Shown here piece after piece: positions 54,851 to 64,000 of a stretch of 64,000 nucleotides of DNA. The stretch spans positions 1,054,001 to 1,118,000 of the forward strand of contig CM022368.1 of NCBI GenBank assembly GCA_011800155.1, read 5' to 3'. The DNA is from Flammulina velutipes. Its lineage: Eukaryota; Basidiomycota; Agaricomycetes; Agaricales; Physalacriaceae. The notes under the pieces are model-generated. The model was given only the letters and a program-made list of their open reading frames with translations. It was not told where the DNA came from and ran no database searches. The position numbers were made by a program, and so were the translations under genes. Every line of letters starts with the position of its first letter. The stretch's first letter is position 1.

Positions 54851-57800
54851 CTAGATAAATGCGTCTACCTTGACAGGTTTGCGAACTGCTGCGGAGTTTC
54901 CTTCGACATACTTGTACGCTATCCGGAATCTCTTCTCAGTGCGGTTTCCACTTCTGGAATTCTTTGACACAGATTTAAAGGTTATAGGACGCCCGAAAAA
55001 GTCGACAGGTGGCTGCGAGCTTGGGTCAACAACAGGCTGAATGTCAACGGGCGAATACTAAGCGCACCTTGTCGGCAATATCCAACTCGACGATCTTTGC
55101 ACGCTTGTGAGCAGGTCCCGATTCCTTGTCGCTTCTGTTCAGACTCTCCGTCTGAACCTTCTTTGACCTGATCGCTCAAGTAAGAAAGGTGATCCCGGGG
55201 ACTGCAGGGAACACTCACCCTCCGAACATGTCTGCGTGCTTCCCTCTCTTTCCCTTCTCGATGATATCGACCCGAGCGGCAATTTCAGTCTCGACCTGTC
55301 AAGACCGTAAATGGAAGCCTTCAAGATCCCGACACGTCGACGTACTTCTTGTGCAACTAAATGTCTGACAGCGTATCGGGACAGACTGATGTCGGGAGCC
55401 CTCTTGCCATCGTAAGTGATGAAAACGTCGACGGCACTACAACTAGTTGATATGACGAACGAGAAGGAGCACAGAAGAACGTACGGGTCCAGTCGGTAAG
55501 TCAATTGTCCATCTTCTGCTCGCTCTTGGACGAATCGGAGCTCCAAAGCAGACATGATGGATACTAATCGCCGCAAAACTGAACGCTCCTCGGGCTTGAT
55601 AATTTGGGAGTTTACCTGGAACAATAGTTATCTCACTGTGAACATGCTAAGGAGCGTGCTACACGCACAGGTCGTAACGGTGGGTTAATGATCCTGTTAA
55701 TGTAAGGCGCAATTTCTAGCTGCAGAACAGGATGCGAAACGAGATGTCGGAAGTCGCCACCATGTCGGGTGCTCGCCGTTCGTAAACAAACTCCGAAGGA
55801 TTTGTAGATTTCAGTGTTTGCTCGGGTAGTTTGAGTGACCTGGAGAGGATGAGGCGGGAAGATAAAAGGACATGTCAAACATACCTCCCAGTCGGTCTGG
55901 TTGCGTTCCACTTTGAGTCCGCCACGCTCCTGGAAAAGAGGGTAGAAGGGAACGAGCATGTAAGGGAGATAATAGTCCAACGCAAATTCTCCCTCGAGGA
56001 ACCTGGCCATAGAAAACATATCGAAAGTCACGAGCCATTCGTTGGCCTTGTGATATCGTGAGAAGTCGGCATCATGGCGTCGCAAGTTCGCGTAGTGTGA
56101 AAAGCAGCCTAAACTACACGTCAGATTATAAAAAAGGCGGTTTGCAAGTGCTCTGCTTACCGACAGCAAGACTAACATCACGTCCACAGATGTCGATTGA
56201 ATGACTCAATCGACCGACGTACTTGGATTCCTCTTCATCTGTCAACCCCATCTCCTTCACTCGTTTCTTAGAAAGAGGAGAGAATAGGTCATTAAGAACT
56301 GATAGTATAGAGGTATCGCCCTCTCTCATTCCGCACGTCGCTTTACGCACAACACTTTCAGTGACGTCCTCGTTTCGAGATTTGATAAACTGAAGGGCCA
56401 AATGAATGCTTGGAGGATGGGGTCTGTAGAGCAAAATACCTGTAGAGTATTCAAGCATCCTCTCAAGTCACCTCTAGCCATAGCGACGAGAGTAGAGAGC
56501 GCCCGACCGTCTGCTTGTAGGTTTTCTGATTCGCAGACTTGCTTCAAGCGCTTCACAGTGTGTACATCTCCTGGCCGTTGGAGGCGAATCTGGAACGCAT
56601 GTGGCCGAAGTTTGGTCAAAGACGACGCGTAAAGGTCGTTGCAGATGCAGATGATCGGGCGTAAGATAGGTCTCTTGCCCTGACTTTTCTTCTTCCCATT
56701 GTCTAGAGAGATATTAAGCTGTGGGACACATGAAGATTAGAAAACCAACATTTCCGTTGTCGACCAGATATCAGGGCCAATAGATTGCTTATGAAGCCAC
56801 CAGACTGCTCAGAACGTGAGATAGGCAGTGGTGAATACCTAAGAGAAAGGTCTGACCTCGTCAGAACCCCCAGTAGCGCCATCTATTTCGTCAATAACTA
56901 CAAGCACAGGCTTCGTCGCGCCAAGTGCAGAGCCAGACTCTAGCGCAGGCTGTATTCGCCTCTCCACGGTTTTGCTGTCTCGATCATCACTATAAACATG
57001 ATAGGTGAACGACGTTTTAGATATCATGAAGGGCTACCTTGCATTGACTTCCAGAACCTCGTATCCTGCCTGTTGTGCCAGGACATGTGCCATAGTCGTT
57101 TTCCCAAGTCCAGGTGGACCAGAAAGCAGAAGAATCTGGCCAGGCGAATCGTAAGATAGGTGTTTCGAACGAGTATAATCAATTACCTTCTCTTTCGGTC
57201 TTCGATATTCATCATCCATGTTCACTTCCTCGTCTTCGAGAGCACGCTTCTTGCCTTTCATGTTCCGCTTGCCGAATACACAATAGTCCCACTGCTTGAT
57301 CCATCCCAGGATATCTCTGGCGACGCGCTCATTGCCCACAAGCTCAGTAAAACGCGTTGGTCGGTATCTATCTACCCACAAGACCTCGTCTGGCTTTCCA
57401 GCCGTCGTTGAAGAGGTTGCTTGTGAGTCGCTATGAAAAAGTTAGCCGACCGAATGAGTGGAGGGGAAATCATACCTATTCCGAAGCTGTCTGCATTTAT
57501 CAAGCGACAGTTGCTCTAGCATTCGATGAATGGGAAGGTCGAGAAGATTTCTTAGACCTTGCGTCGATTCGATTGTGTCCTACGAAGATGGATTACTGTC
57601 GTTCCTATAACAAAAACTGTGGGACTCACTTTTCGGAAGCGCTGTCGCTTCTTGCTAATAAATACAGTTCTTCCATTGAACGTTTTGGCTCGTATCATCG
57701 ATGAAGGAGGGGGGATCGGGTCTGTTGTAGGCAGGTTCAAACTCAAGAGGGTAGGTCGGCCAAAGATTGAAGTAGGGTCTGGCAGTTCATCAAATTCATC

Positions 57801-58296
57801 TGCATATGAGAATTAGTATTGAGAGGGTGGAAGTTTATGGGTAGCATACCTTGAGATATTGCACCAAGAAGACCATTTGGCTTGAAGGAGACTATATTGT
57901 GGTCAGAAAAGAACAATTAGATACATTGAAGGCGTACAAGATGCGTCGTTCGTTGGTGACGAAGAAAGTGAACGTTGTAGGTCAGCCAAAGATGACAATG
58001 TTTCGTCTGCAGTCAAATCAGTCGATATGCGGGAATTGAGACGTCGATGATCACGTACCTTGTATCTCAGTGGGTGTGTCGTTCATGTTACAATCTTCAT
58101 CGACGATATGGGCAGGTTGAGATGGATTCGACGCGTCCTTGGAGCTAGACATTGACAGCAAGCCCGTCGGCATGAAATCCAGTGGTGATGACGGCCCCGC
58201 TCCAGGTGACGCGCCATTATGGTCTTCAGGCAATGTGTCTTTCAATAAAGGTCCCAGTAGACCTGTCGGGCGAAAGGATGGCGAAGCGACCGACAT
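54851..58296 (-). CDS. CTF18: CTF18, large subunit of the alternative (Ctf18) clamp loader
   Basis: The ATG at 58296 starts MSVASPSFRPTGLLGPLLKD. After a linker and several introns, the AAA+ core starts LWVDRYRPTRFTELVGNERV. Walker A is LLLSGPPGLGKTTMAHVLAQ, the next block is QAGYEVLEVNAR, and Walker B is KPVLVVIDEIDGATGG. Then RPIICICNDLYASSLTKLRP-type sequence leads to RLQRPGDVHTVKRLKQVCES and ALSTLVAMARGDLRGCLNTL. The C-terminal part ends FFGRPITFKSVSK and VRKPVKVDAFI at 54851, typical of Ctf18. With Rfc2-5, Dcc1 and Ctf8 it loads PCNA during replication and helps sister-chromatid cohesion (established knowledge). At least ten short introns; not all were mapped. It is head to head with the MSS4-like gene. 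Confidence 0.9.
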
Positions 58297-58387
58297 GTTG
58301 GAGTGGAGAGTAAGTGCAAGGACGCGAATGTCACGCGTAGCGCGATTTCGTCACATTACGGAGGTTGCCGTCCTTCCACCATCCGTC
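58297..58387. promoter_or_regulatory. Very short shared promoter between CTF18 and the MSS4-like gene
   Basis: Only 91 bp lie between the two start codons. There is no TATA box. It contains GACGCGAATG and CACGCGTAGCG; the ACGCG words resemble the MluI cell-cycle box used by G1/S factors in yeasts, which would suit CTF18 (inference). Confidence 0.4.
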
Positions 58388-59001
58388 ATGTCTGCCGATG
58401 CTCAGAATCCTTCTGAACTACCTTCAGGATTGCTCGAAGCATTGCAAGGTCGTACCAAAAAGTCAAAACCGCCTTTCCGACCTCTCTCTGGCTTCGAGAA
58501 TGGTTTGAAAGACTTGACCGCCGAAGGAGATCAACCATCGAACAAGTATCAACTCCTCTGCCCAAGGGACGAGTGTAGGAGCGTCATTCTACGTGAAGGC
58601 GTGGCAACTCTTTGTGAAGGTTTCAACATTCAGGTATATCTTCTATTGCTGATAGATCGATCGCTCATTGAGCCACAAGTAGTTGGAACCTGGAAGCATA
58701 CCAAAGCATTCCCTCCTACCTGCCATTTCAGAAACCACCGCTTGGTGGCTCATTCAACCCACCCCCATGGAGTTTGAGAACATTGGCTTCTCTCGAGCTG
58801 TGGACGCGCTGCCGTTGTCTCCCGATGGTACAGTCTACACGTATTGCGAAGGTGTATCGATGTACTCACATTCGCATAGGCCAAAAACTCAAGCTTTTGA
58901 TCTGTGCGGACTGCGATCTAGGGCCTTTGGGGTGGTGTGAAGAAGGGGGTAAGAAATTTTACCTTGCTTGTTCGCGCGTAAGCTATAGATACGAGTCTTG
59001 A
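58388..59001 (+). CDS. MSS4-like Rab nucleotide-exchange/chaperone protein (Dss4/RABIF family)
   Basis: Three exons. Exon 1 (58388-58635) ends FNIQ and contains SNKYQLLCPRDECRSVILRE, the first zinc-binding Cys pair. Exon 2 encodes SETTAWWLIQPTPMEFENIG and FSRAVDALPLSPDG. Exon 3 begins QKLKLLICADCDLGPLGWCE, the second Cys pair, and ends FYLACSRVSYRYES at 59001. The four cysteines (two pairs) bind one zinc ion in the Mss4 fold. The family stabilises nucleotide-free Rab GTPases in secretion. Its length of about 170 residues is a little longer than usual because of an N-terminal extension. Confidence 0.88.
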
Positions 59002-59183
59002 TGATGATACATGGAGTAGAATTGAACCAAGAAGTAAGGAGTGTACGACATGTGTAGGGTGCGGTATATGCCATATATAACATACCAATTTGCATAGCGG
59101 CTTGAAACAATAAATATCAACGAGTGTAAAAGCGAAAAATAAACGAAAGATAACGTAAGGTAAAGGAATTGTGAAGAGAGGCA

Positions 59184-60237
59184 TTAGACCTTGTAGAGTG
59201 TTTTTACAACGGTGCGAAGGGGTAAGGCTTTGCCAGCTTCCTTTTCTTGCTTGGCCCTCGTTTTGTCCTTCTTCTCCAACCATTTGCGTTCATTGTCATG
59301 CTGTTCCTGAAGCGTCAGTTCTTTGAAGGTGTACGGAGAAAGACCGAAAAGGCCTCGCCGGAAGATCTCGAGCATGAGGGCGCACACTGGAAGAGGAACT
59401 TGTGAGTACGGAATCTGCGAACTTGTGGTAACCGTATTGCACTCACAAATCATCTCGACATCTCGTTCATCGTTGTGAGTCGGCTGATAAAAGAAATAGG
59501 TATGTCCATCATGAAGCTTGGTGTGCTTAAGTCGAATGGTCTCGTTTTCTTTTCCTGCAATCTTTGAATCGCATAGGAGTTCAGCGATAGGTTCCGGTCG
59601 GGGACTTTGTTTCGGAGCGAAATCCGCGTCTCCTGCGTAGTATAGCTAGAGTTTTGTTAGTAGGCTATAGTGGCGGCAAGGTAAAGACGTACTCCAACGG
59701 AATTCTTATCCAGGCGCCATGTAAATGGCTTCATGTCCACAGCTTTGATTTGTCCTATTCGCGATGGAAAGCAGATGTATTTGTGCTGTCTAGAGAAGGA
59801 TTGATTAACAAACGAAGAGAATGGAGAATGATACCGCATACGTACTTTATGTGGGCATCAATATCGTCTATGCCAGAGTAGTCGAATAGGTCTTGGAACG
59901 ACCGAGGTTTGACATGGTTGATTCTGACCTCTGGCGTCTCGTGTACGGCATTGACAGGCCAGGATATAGACCCAAAGACTTTCTCCCGGATCTGTGCCAG
60001 TGGATGAGGAGACTGCGATAAGGTAGCGTCTTCGTTCTCACGATGAGGAATACGAAGCTCGACTTTTACCATAGCAGCAGTCTTTGGGTCCTTGGAGGGT
60101 TCGAAACGGTGGCTGACTCTGGCGCACACCGCGCCGGTAACCACGTCAACCAGTGTGCTGTTGAAAATATCTTTGGAATGGAATTGCAAGAAGCGGGTGA
60201 TGCTAGTAGACATCGTGACTTGGTTTACGGAGGACAT
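59184..60237 (-). CDS. DUF6593-like basidiomycete protein
   Basis: It starts at 60237 (MSSVNQVTMSTSITRFLQFH) or at the second Met, 60213. FHSKDIFNSTLVDVVTGAVC and ARVSHRF form a beta-rich start. Then come VKVELRIPHRENEDATLSQS, a following exon with the motif FTWRLDKNSVG, then YYAGD, and a near-C-terminal VCALMLEIFRRGLFGL. The W-x-L-D-x-N pattern and the length fit the DUF6593 group common in Agaricomycetes, function unknown. A Lys/Glu-rich tail (KWLEKKDKTRAKQEKEAGKA) ends at 59184. Three or four introns, for example near 59840 and 59450. The family assignment is from pattern memory only. Confidence 0.6.
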
Positions 60238-60766
60238 GTCAGAGAAAAGGCGTTCGAGGATTGTCAGGTAGCAAGAATGAGATGCGGTCGTTGAGCCAGT
60301 GTTAACCGCGAGTTATATAGGACATTGCACGGTCGTGTGTGGCCATATACAATGAGAAATGAATAAGTGCATTGTCCATAGGCAGCGAGGCCATTGATAC
60401 AACTGCCTTTTTCAAACTATTGTCGTGGCCACTGAGACCATTGTATAGCAAGCAAAGATGACCAGAAGAACGGGGAAGTACAGATCTAGATCTGAGAGCA
60501 TTGACAATGTGGAGAGACATTGTACAAGTGGCGTCAATGGTTGTCGGGAGCAAGTTCAGAAAAGGCAATTGCCGTCGTGCCGATATTCCACGTTCGATCC
60601 ATCACGTGGAAGCAATAAGGAGAGTTTGGCCTTGTTGTCCTGTGCCACAGACTGTGTTGGCCTCTCATCTATATTCGAGAAGCTGGTCGCAGGCCGCCCA
60701 ATAATCCTGCCTTTCAACTGCGGCGCACTGCTCGTTCCATAATTCTTTGTTCGTTGCTGGCTGGTA
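60238..60766. other. Intergenic region upstream of the SAP-kinase gene
   Basis: About 530 bp between divergent genes. No gene is supported; the frames here lack coding character. No clear TATA box. Confidence 0.4.
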
Positions 60767-63700
60767 ATGGCCAACCGCCGTACATCGCCTAATACCTTGG
60801 TCTCGTCGACAGCCAGTTCACCACCATCTCGCAAAAAGTCCCTACCTCGTCGCTCACCACCCACACGGAAACGCAGCTCCAATACAAGATTGGCGACTTC
60901 AGCAGGTAGCTCACAGTCGAAGGATACCGCGACGTCGTCTTCGTCACGGCCAGTCCTCGTCCCATTACATCCCAACCTCAGGCGTTTGCCCTCTCGAACA
61001 ATGCTCGCAGGCAAAAGAAACGCGGATTTGCGTGTCCCTGTGGAAATGGATGCCAGCTTGAAAGTCGGAGCAAAGCGAAAACGCGTCGCGAGCACTAATG
61101 AGAATGTGGCGTCCGGAGGTCGACCGACGCGTGGCGGTGGGCGGCTGAAAAGGCAAAGGTCCAATTCTGGTCATTCCATGGAATCAAACAGCGAGGAAAG
61201 CGACGCGAGCAGCATGGATATCGACCAATTTTCAATGTCGCGCAGCTCAGAGTCAGACGGCGGTGAAGACGAGGAAGAGGTCGACGAGGATGAAGACGAA
61301 GACACATCCTGTACGTCGCCTACATTCCAATCTCTATGTGCGCTCATTGTCTCTAGCGGAGGACTATCTCATCAATACAGCTCCATCTCATCAATTACTC
61401 CGCCTACGAAAAGATGATCTTGTTCGACTATATGGCCTCGCAGGCCTTTGCGACGACGCCGAACATCTTACAAAGTCTGATATTGTTGAAGCTCTCATAG
61501 CTACGCGTGACGACATGGCCTCAATGCCGCCGTCCTCGCCTCCGGGTGGGTCCAGCGACTATTCGTCCGATGACGGTCACGTGGAAGACATCGAATCTCC
61601 CGACCGTCCTTCCCCACAAGCTCTGCGTCGTCGCGCCACTACCAACGGCTTCCTACAAACACGCCCGAACAAGTGGAAGGGCCGCAGCCTGTCTATGGGT
61701 ACTCTGCATGGCGACGCCTTGGTCGCAGCCGATACCGCCGAATCCTGTGAGCCCAGGTCGAAGAAGAAAAGCAGCCATGGTTCAAATGGTTCTTCTCGGT
61801 ATGTGGTATAATTATTTGTTATGATTATCACCCCTCTGACAATACACAAGACGTCGAACTACGAGTCGGTCCTCGCCCATCGCATCCACATCTGCTGCTG
61901 CTGTCATGCAGTCTCCCCCCGCCGCCCACACCAGGTCTCGGAAGGTATCAGCAGAAACCACGCAACTGGTTTCCATTTCGACTCCAATCTTGAATCACTC
62001 GCGGAAGCATGCTAAAGGCAAAGGCAAGCAAGTCGAGTTTGACGATCGCGTCCAACCGTTCACTCCCACGAAACGCAAATCCCGGGCTCCTGAACCTGTC
62101 GCAGATGAGTCAGATTTGACAGAACTGGAGGAGCTGGAAGCCAGTATACGCACTCAACCTAGTCCTCGCAGACTTCGGAGCAAGGACAGACTTCAGGACC
62201 ACGAGAGCGGGCATGAACAGGAATCCAGGCGTATCACTCCCATGCGGAAGGCGAAAGTCCGTATAAAGTCGCTCAAAGAATCCGACACGGACGAGACTAT
62301 GGATGAAGAGGAGGCGAGCGATGGCGACAACGAAGATGAAGATGAAGTGGACGAACTCGTTACTCCACAGCTAATGCAACGGACCCCAATGCGACGCCGA
62401 CTCCGTTCTGGGTCAAAGGAGCATGAGAGTGCGAGTGATGGTGACGACGAGGAAGAAGGCGAGGAAAACATAGCGGAAGAGGAAGAGGAAGATATAGCGG
62501 AAGATGAAGCGGAAGATATAGCGGAAGAGGATGACGAAGAGGCGGAGGACGAGGATGACGAAGCTACTATCGCCGTTGAGCCAAGGCGCCTTCGCAATGG
62601 GAAGATCGTAGGAGAGGATGACGATGCAGAAATGGATGCTGTCGAGGAGGAAGTCGGTGAAGATGAAGGCGTCGATGTAGAGTCTATAGATCTCGAGGTA
62701 GAAGGCGACACCGAGGAGGAAGAGGAGGAGGAGGAGGAGGAGGAAGAGGCTGGTGACCAGACTATCGAAGATGATGAAGGTGAGCAAAGATATTCTGCCT
62801 TCTTGCGCGCATACTGACATATTATAGTTGACTTAACCATTGCAACTACGAAGACGTTGGTGCGATTACGACGAGACGATCTCGTGCGCTTATGCGAAGC
62901 TCGCGATCTCGAGCCCGCCGGAACCAAGCCACAGCTCGCAGAAGCTCTGTTGCAATGGCGTGATCAACAGGAACCATCCTCCCGTTCATCTACTGGTACT
63001 GTCCGCCCGCCTTCTACGGTCAAACGTGCCCGACGGCGATTGCGCAACAGCAAGGATACCACAGTCCCTCTCCTTCTTCGTTCCGACCATATGCAACCGG
63101 ACGAGCCTATGACGCCTCACGGCAAGGAATCACAAGAACCTGAATTAGAATTGGACTTGGGCAATTTGGGACTAGAGGACCGCGAAATCCCACCCGACAA
63201 ACTTCAAAAGCTAGAAAAGATTGGAAGTGGAGGCTTCAAGGATGTGTTTATTGGGAAATTCAAAGGTCGTAAGATCGCAATTTCTGAGTTCCGTGGGCAA
63301 CTTAGTTCCAGTACGTTGATGTTTCTTGACTCGCAGAAGTAAAGACTCACCTTGGGTTTAGTGGACATCAAAGAACTCAAACTTCTGGGAGGGTTTGACC
63401 ATCCTAACATTGTCCGTTTCGTAAGTGGATGTCCTTCGATTGTATTCACCATATTCACATGTTATTAGATCGGTGTTAGCATTCCAGAGAACACCAAGGA
63501 CGTCCCCGTCATGATTGTTAGCGAGCTTTGCTCAAATGGCGACCTGTTTGACTACATCCGCAACGTCAACCCACCCTCGCTCCACAAAGTGGTACGTTTC
63601 GACCCCTTGTCGCCCTCTCTCTACTAACCCTTATTTTTTTTAGCTCTTAATCATGCTCGATATTGCCCGTGGTGTGGAGTACCTCCATCTTCGCAAGCCC

Positions 63701-64000
63701 TCTGTGATCCACCGTGATTGCAAGTCATCGAATATCCTAATCACATCGAAAGGAACTGCTAAGATTGCTGACTTTGGACTGGCCAAGGTCAAGCAGTCGA
63801 CGCGATCTATGGTTCGAAGTCTAGTCGGTACAGTGAACTGGCAGGCTCCTGAGCTATGGCACGCACATCCGAAATACAATCATAAAGTGGATGTATTTTC
63901 GTGCGCCATGGTTTACTGGGAGATGCTACAATGGCATCAGCCAACGAAGAAGTTCCCTTGGGAGGTAAGTCTGTACTCTCTGACCTTCGGTCACGGTGAT
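60767..64000 (+). CDS. Protein kinase with two SAP-like modules and a WNK-like lysine position (partial, runs off the window)
   Basis: The ATG at 60767 opens a basic Ser/Arg-rich region, then an acidic patch. Module 1 is [19 protein letters not shown]...[12 protein letters not shown] (about 61383-61510). A long Glu/Asp-rich region follows (up to 62780). Module 2 is [20 protein letters not shown]...[12 protein letters not shown] (about 62853-62967). SAP motifs bind DNA or chromatin. The kinase domain starts [20 protein letters not shown]. The usual VAIK lysine is Ser (IAIS, codon 63283-63285), and a Lys sits in the glycine loop (GFKDVF, codon 63238-63240), as in WNK kinases. Then come [21 protein letters not shown] and NWQAPELW, so the other catalytic residues are present. 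It is otherwise like TKL-type kinases. Short introns include those at about 61310-61358, 61800-61851 and 62780-62827. Confidence 0.85.
62713..62751 (+). repeat. GAG/GAA trinucleotide repeat in coding sequence
   Basis: About 13 consecutive GAG or GAA codons give a Glu run in the acidic region of the kinase protein. It is probably length-variable. Confidence 0.8.

Noticed and set aside
60556..61164. 202-aa minus-strand frame
   Set aside because: It is a shadow of the Ser/Arg-rich first exon of the kinase gene.
62193..62927. Ser-rich 244-aa and Phe/Leu-rich 135-aa minus-strand frames
   Set aside because: They are reverse readings of the GAG/GAA-rich acidic region of the kinase gene.
1..64000. 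CRISPR arrays, operons, bacterial promoters, rRNA or tRNA genes
   Set aside because: The sequence is fungal; no such arrays were seen and no tRNA or rRNA signature was found on reading, though a tRNA search program was not run.

Overview
This is about 64 kb of fungal nuclear DNA. It is most likely from a mushroom-forming basidiomycete (Agaricomycetes). The reasons are: many very short introns (about 45-60 nt, GT-AG, with an occasional GC-AG), a class I hydrophobin-type domain, Rieske, DUF3445, MFS and 2OG-oxygenase genes typical of saprotrophic fungi, and transposons of the Gypsy, CACTA and hAT types. All calls are from reading the sequence and from family knowledge. No database search was possible.

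Region 1 (1-19.7 kb) is a transposon pile-up inside one broken gene. A minus-strand gene of roughly 430 codons begins at 19681 behind a TATA box. It is interrupted first by a 5.45-kb CACTA-type DNA transposon (14144-19596, target duplication TTA) and then by an 11.4-kb Gypsy-type LTR retrotransposon (2325-13692, target duplication GTAC). It ends at 1549. When the insertions and one copy of each duplication are set aside, the three pieces read in one frame except for one in-frame TGA. The Gypsy element has 791-bp LTRs that are nearly identical, an intact pol and a frameshifted gag. It also carries two genes on the opposite strand, at least one with its own TATA box. The CACTA element carries a broken transposase gene of a family common in Agaricomycetes. 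That gene in turn holds a 514-bp hAT-like MITE with perfect ends and an 8-bp duplication. Left of the broken gene is an AT-rich 1.4-kb stretch that may be a further non-autonomous element.

Region 2 (20-37 kb): a membrane protein of unknown function, an F-box protein, and a group that looks functional as a unit. The group is two tandem DUF3445 (heme-dependent oxidative N-demethylase family) genes, a divergent Rieske mononuclear-iron oxygenase and a monocarboxylate-type MFS transporter. A 2OG-Fe(II) dioxygenase-like protein follows. The group suggests uptake and oxidative demethylation of amines or similar compounds (inference).

Region 3 (37.5-60.3 kb) is mostly housekeeping: CLP1 (mRNA 3'-end processing and RNA kinase), an EF-hand external NADH dehydrogenase, a Dal5/Tna1-type MFS permease, NPR3 (GATOR1/SEACIT nitrogen signalling), prenylcysteine oxidase, a Mep1/Mep3-like ammonium transporter, an unusual long repeat protein ending in a hydrophobin domain, CTF18 (alternative clamp loader), an MSS4-like Rab exchange factor and a DUF6593-like protein. 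Region 4 (60.8 kb to the end) is the start of a nuclear-looking kinase gene with two SAP-like modules and a WNK-like relocation of the catalytic lysine. It runs off the window.

Most notable points: the hydrophobin fusion, the lysine-relocated SAP kinase, the Gypsy element with antisense genes, and the three-layer transposon nest that split a single gene.
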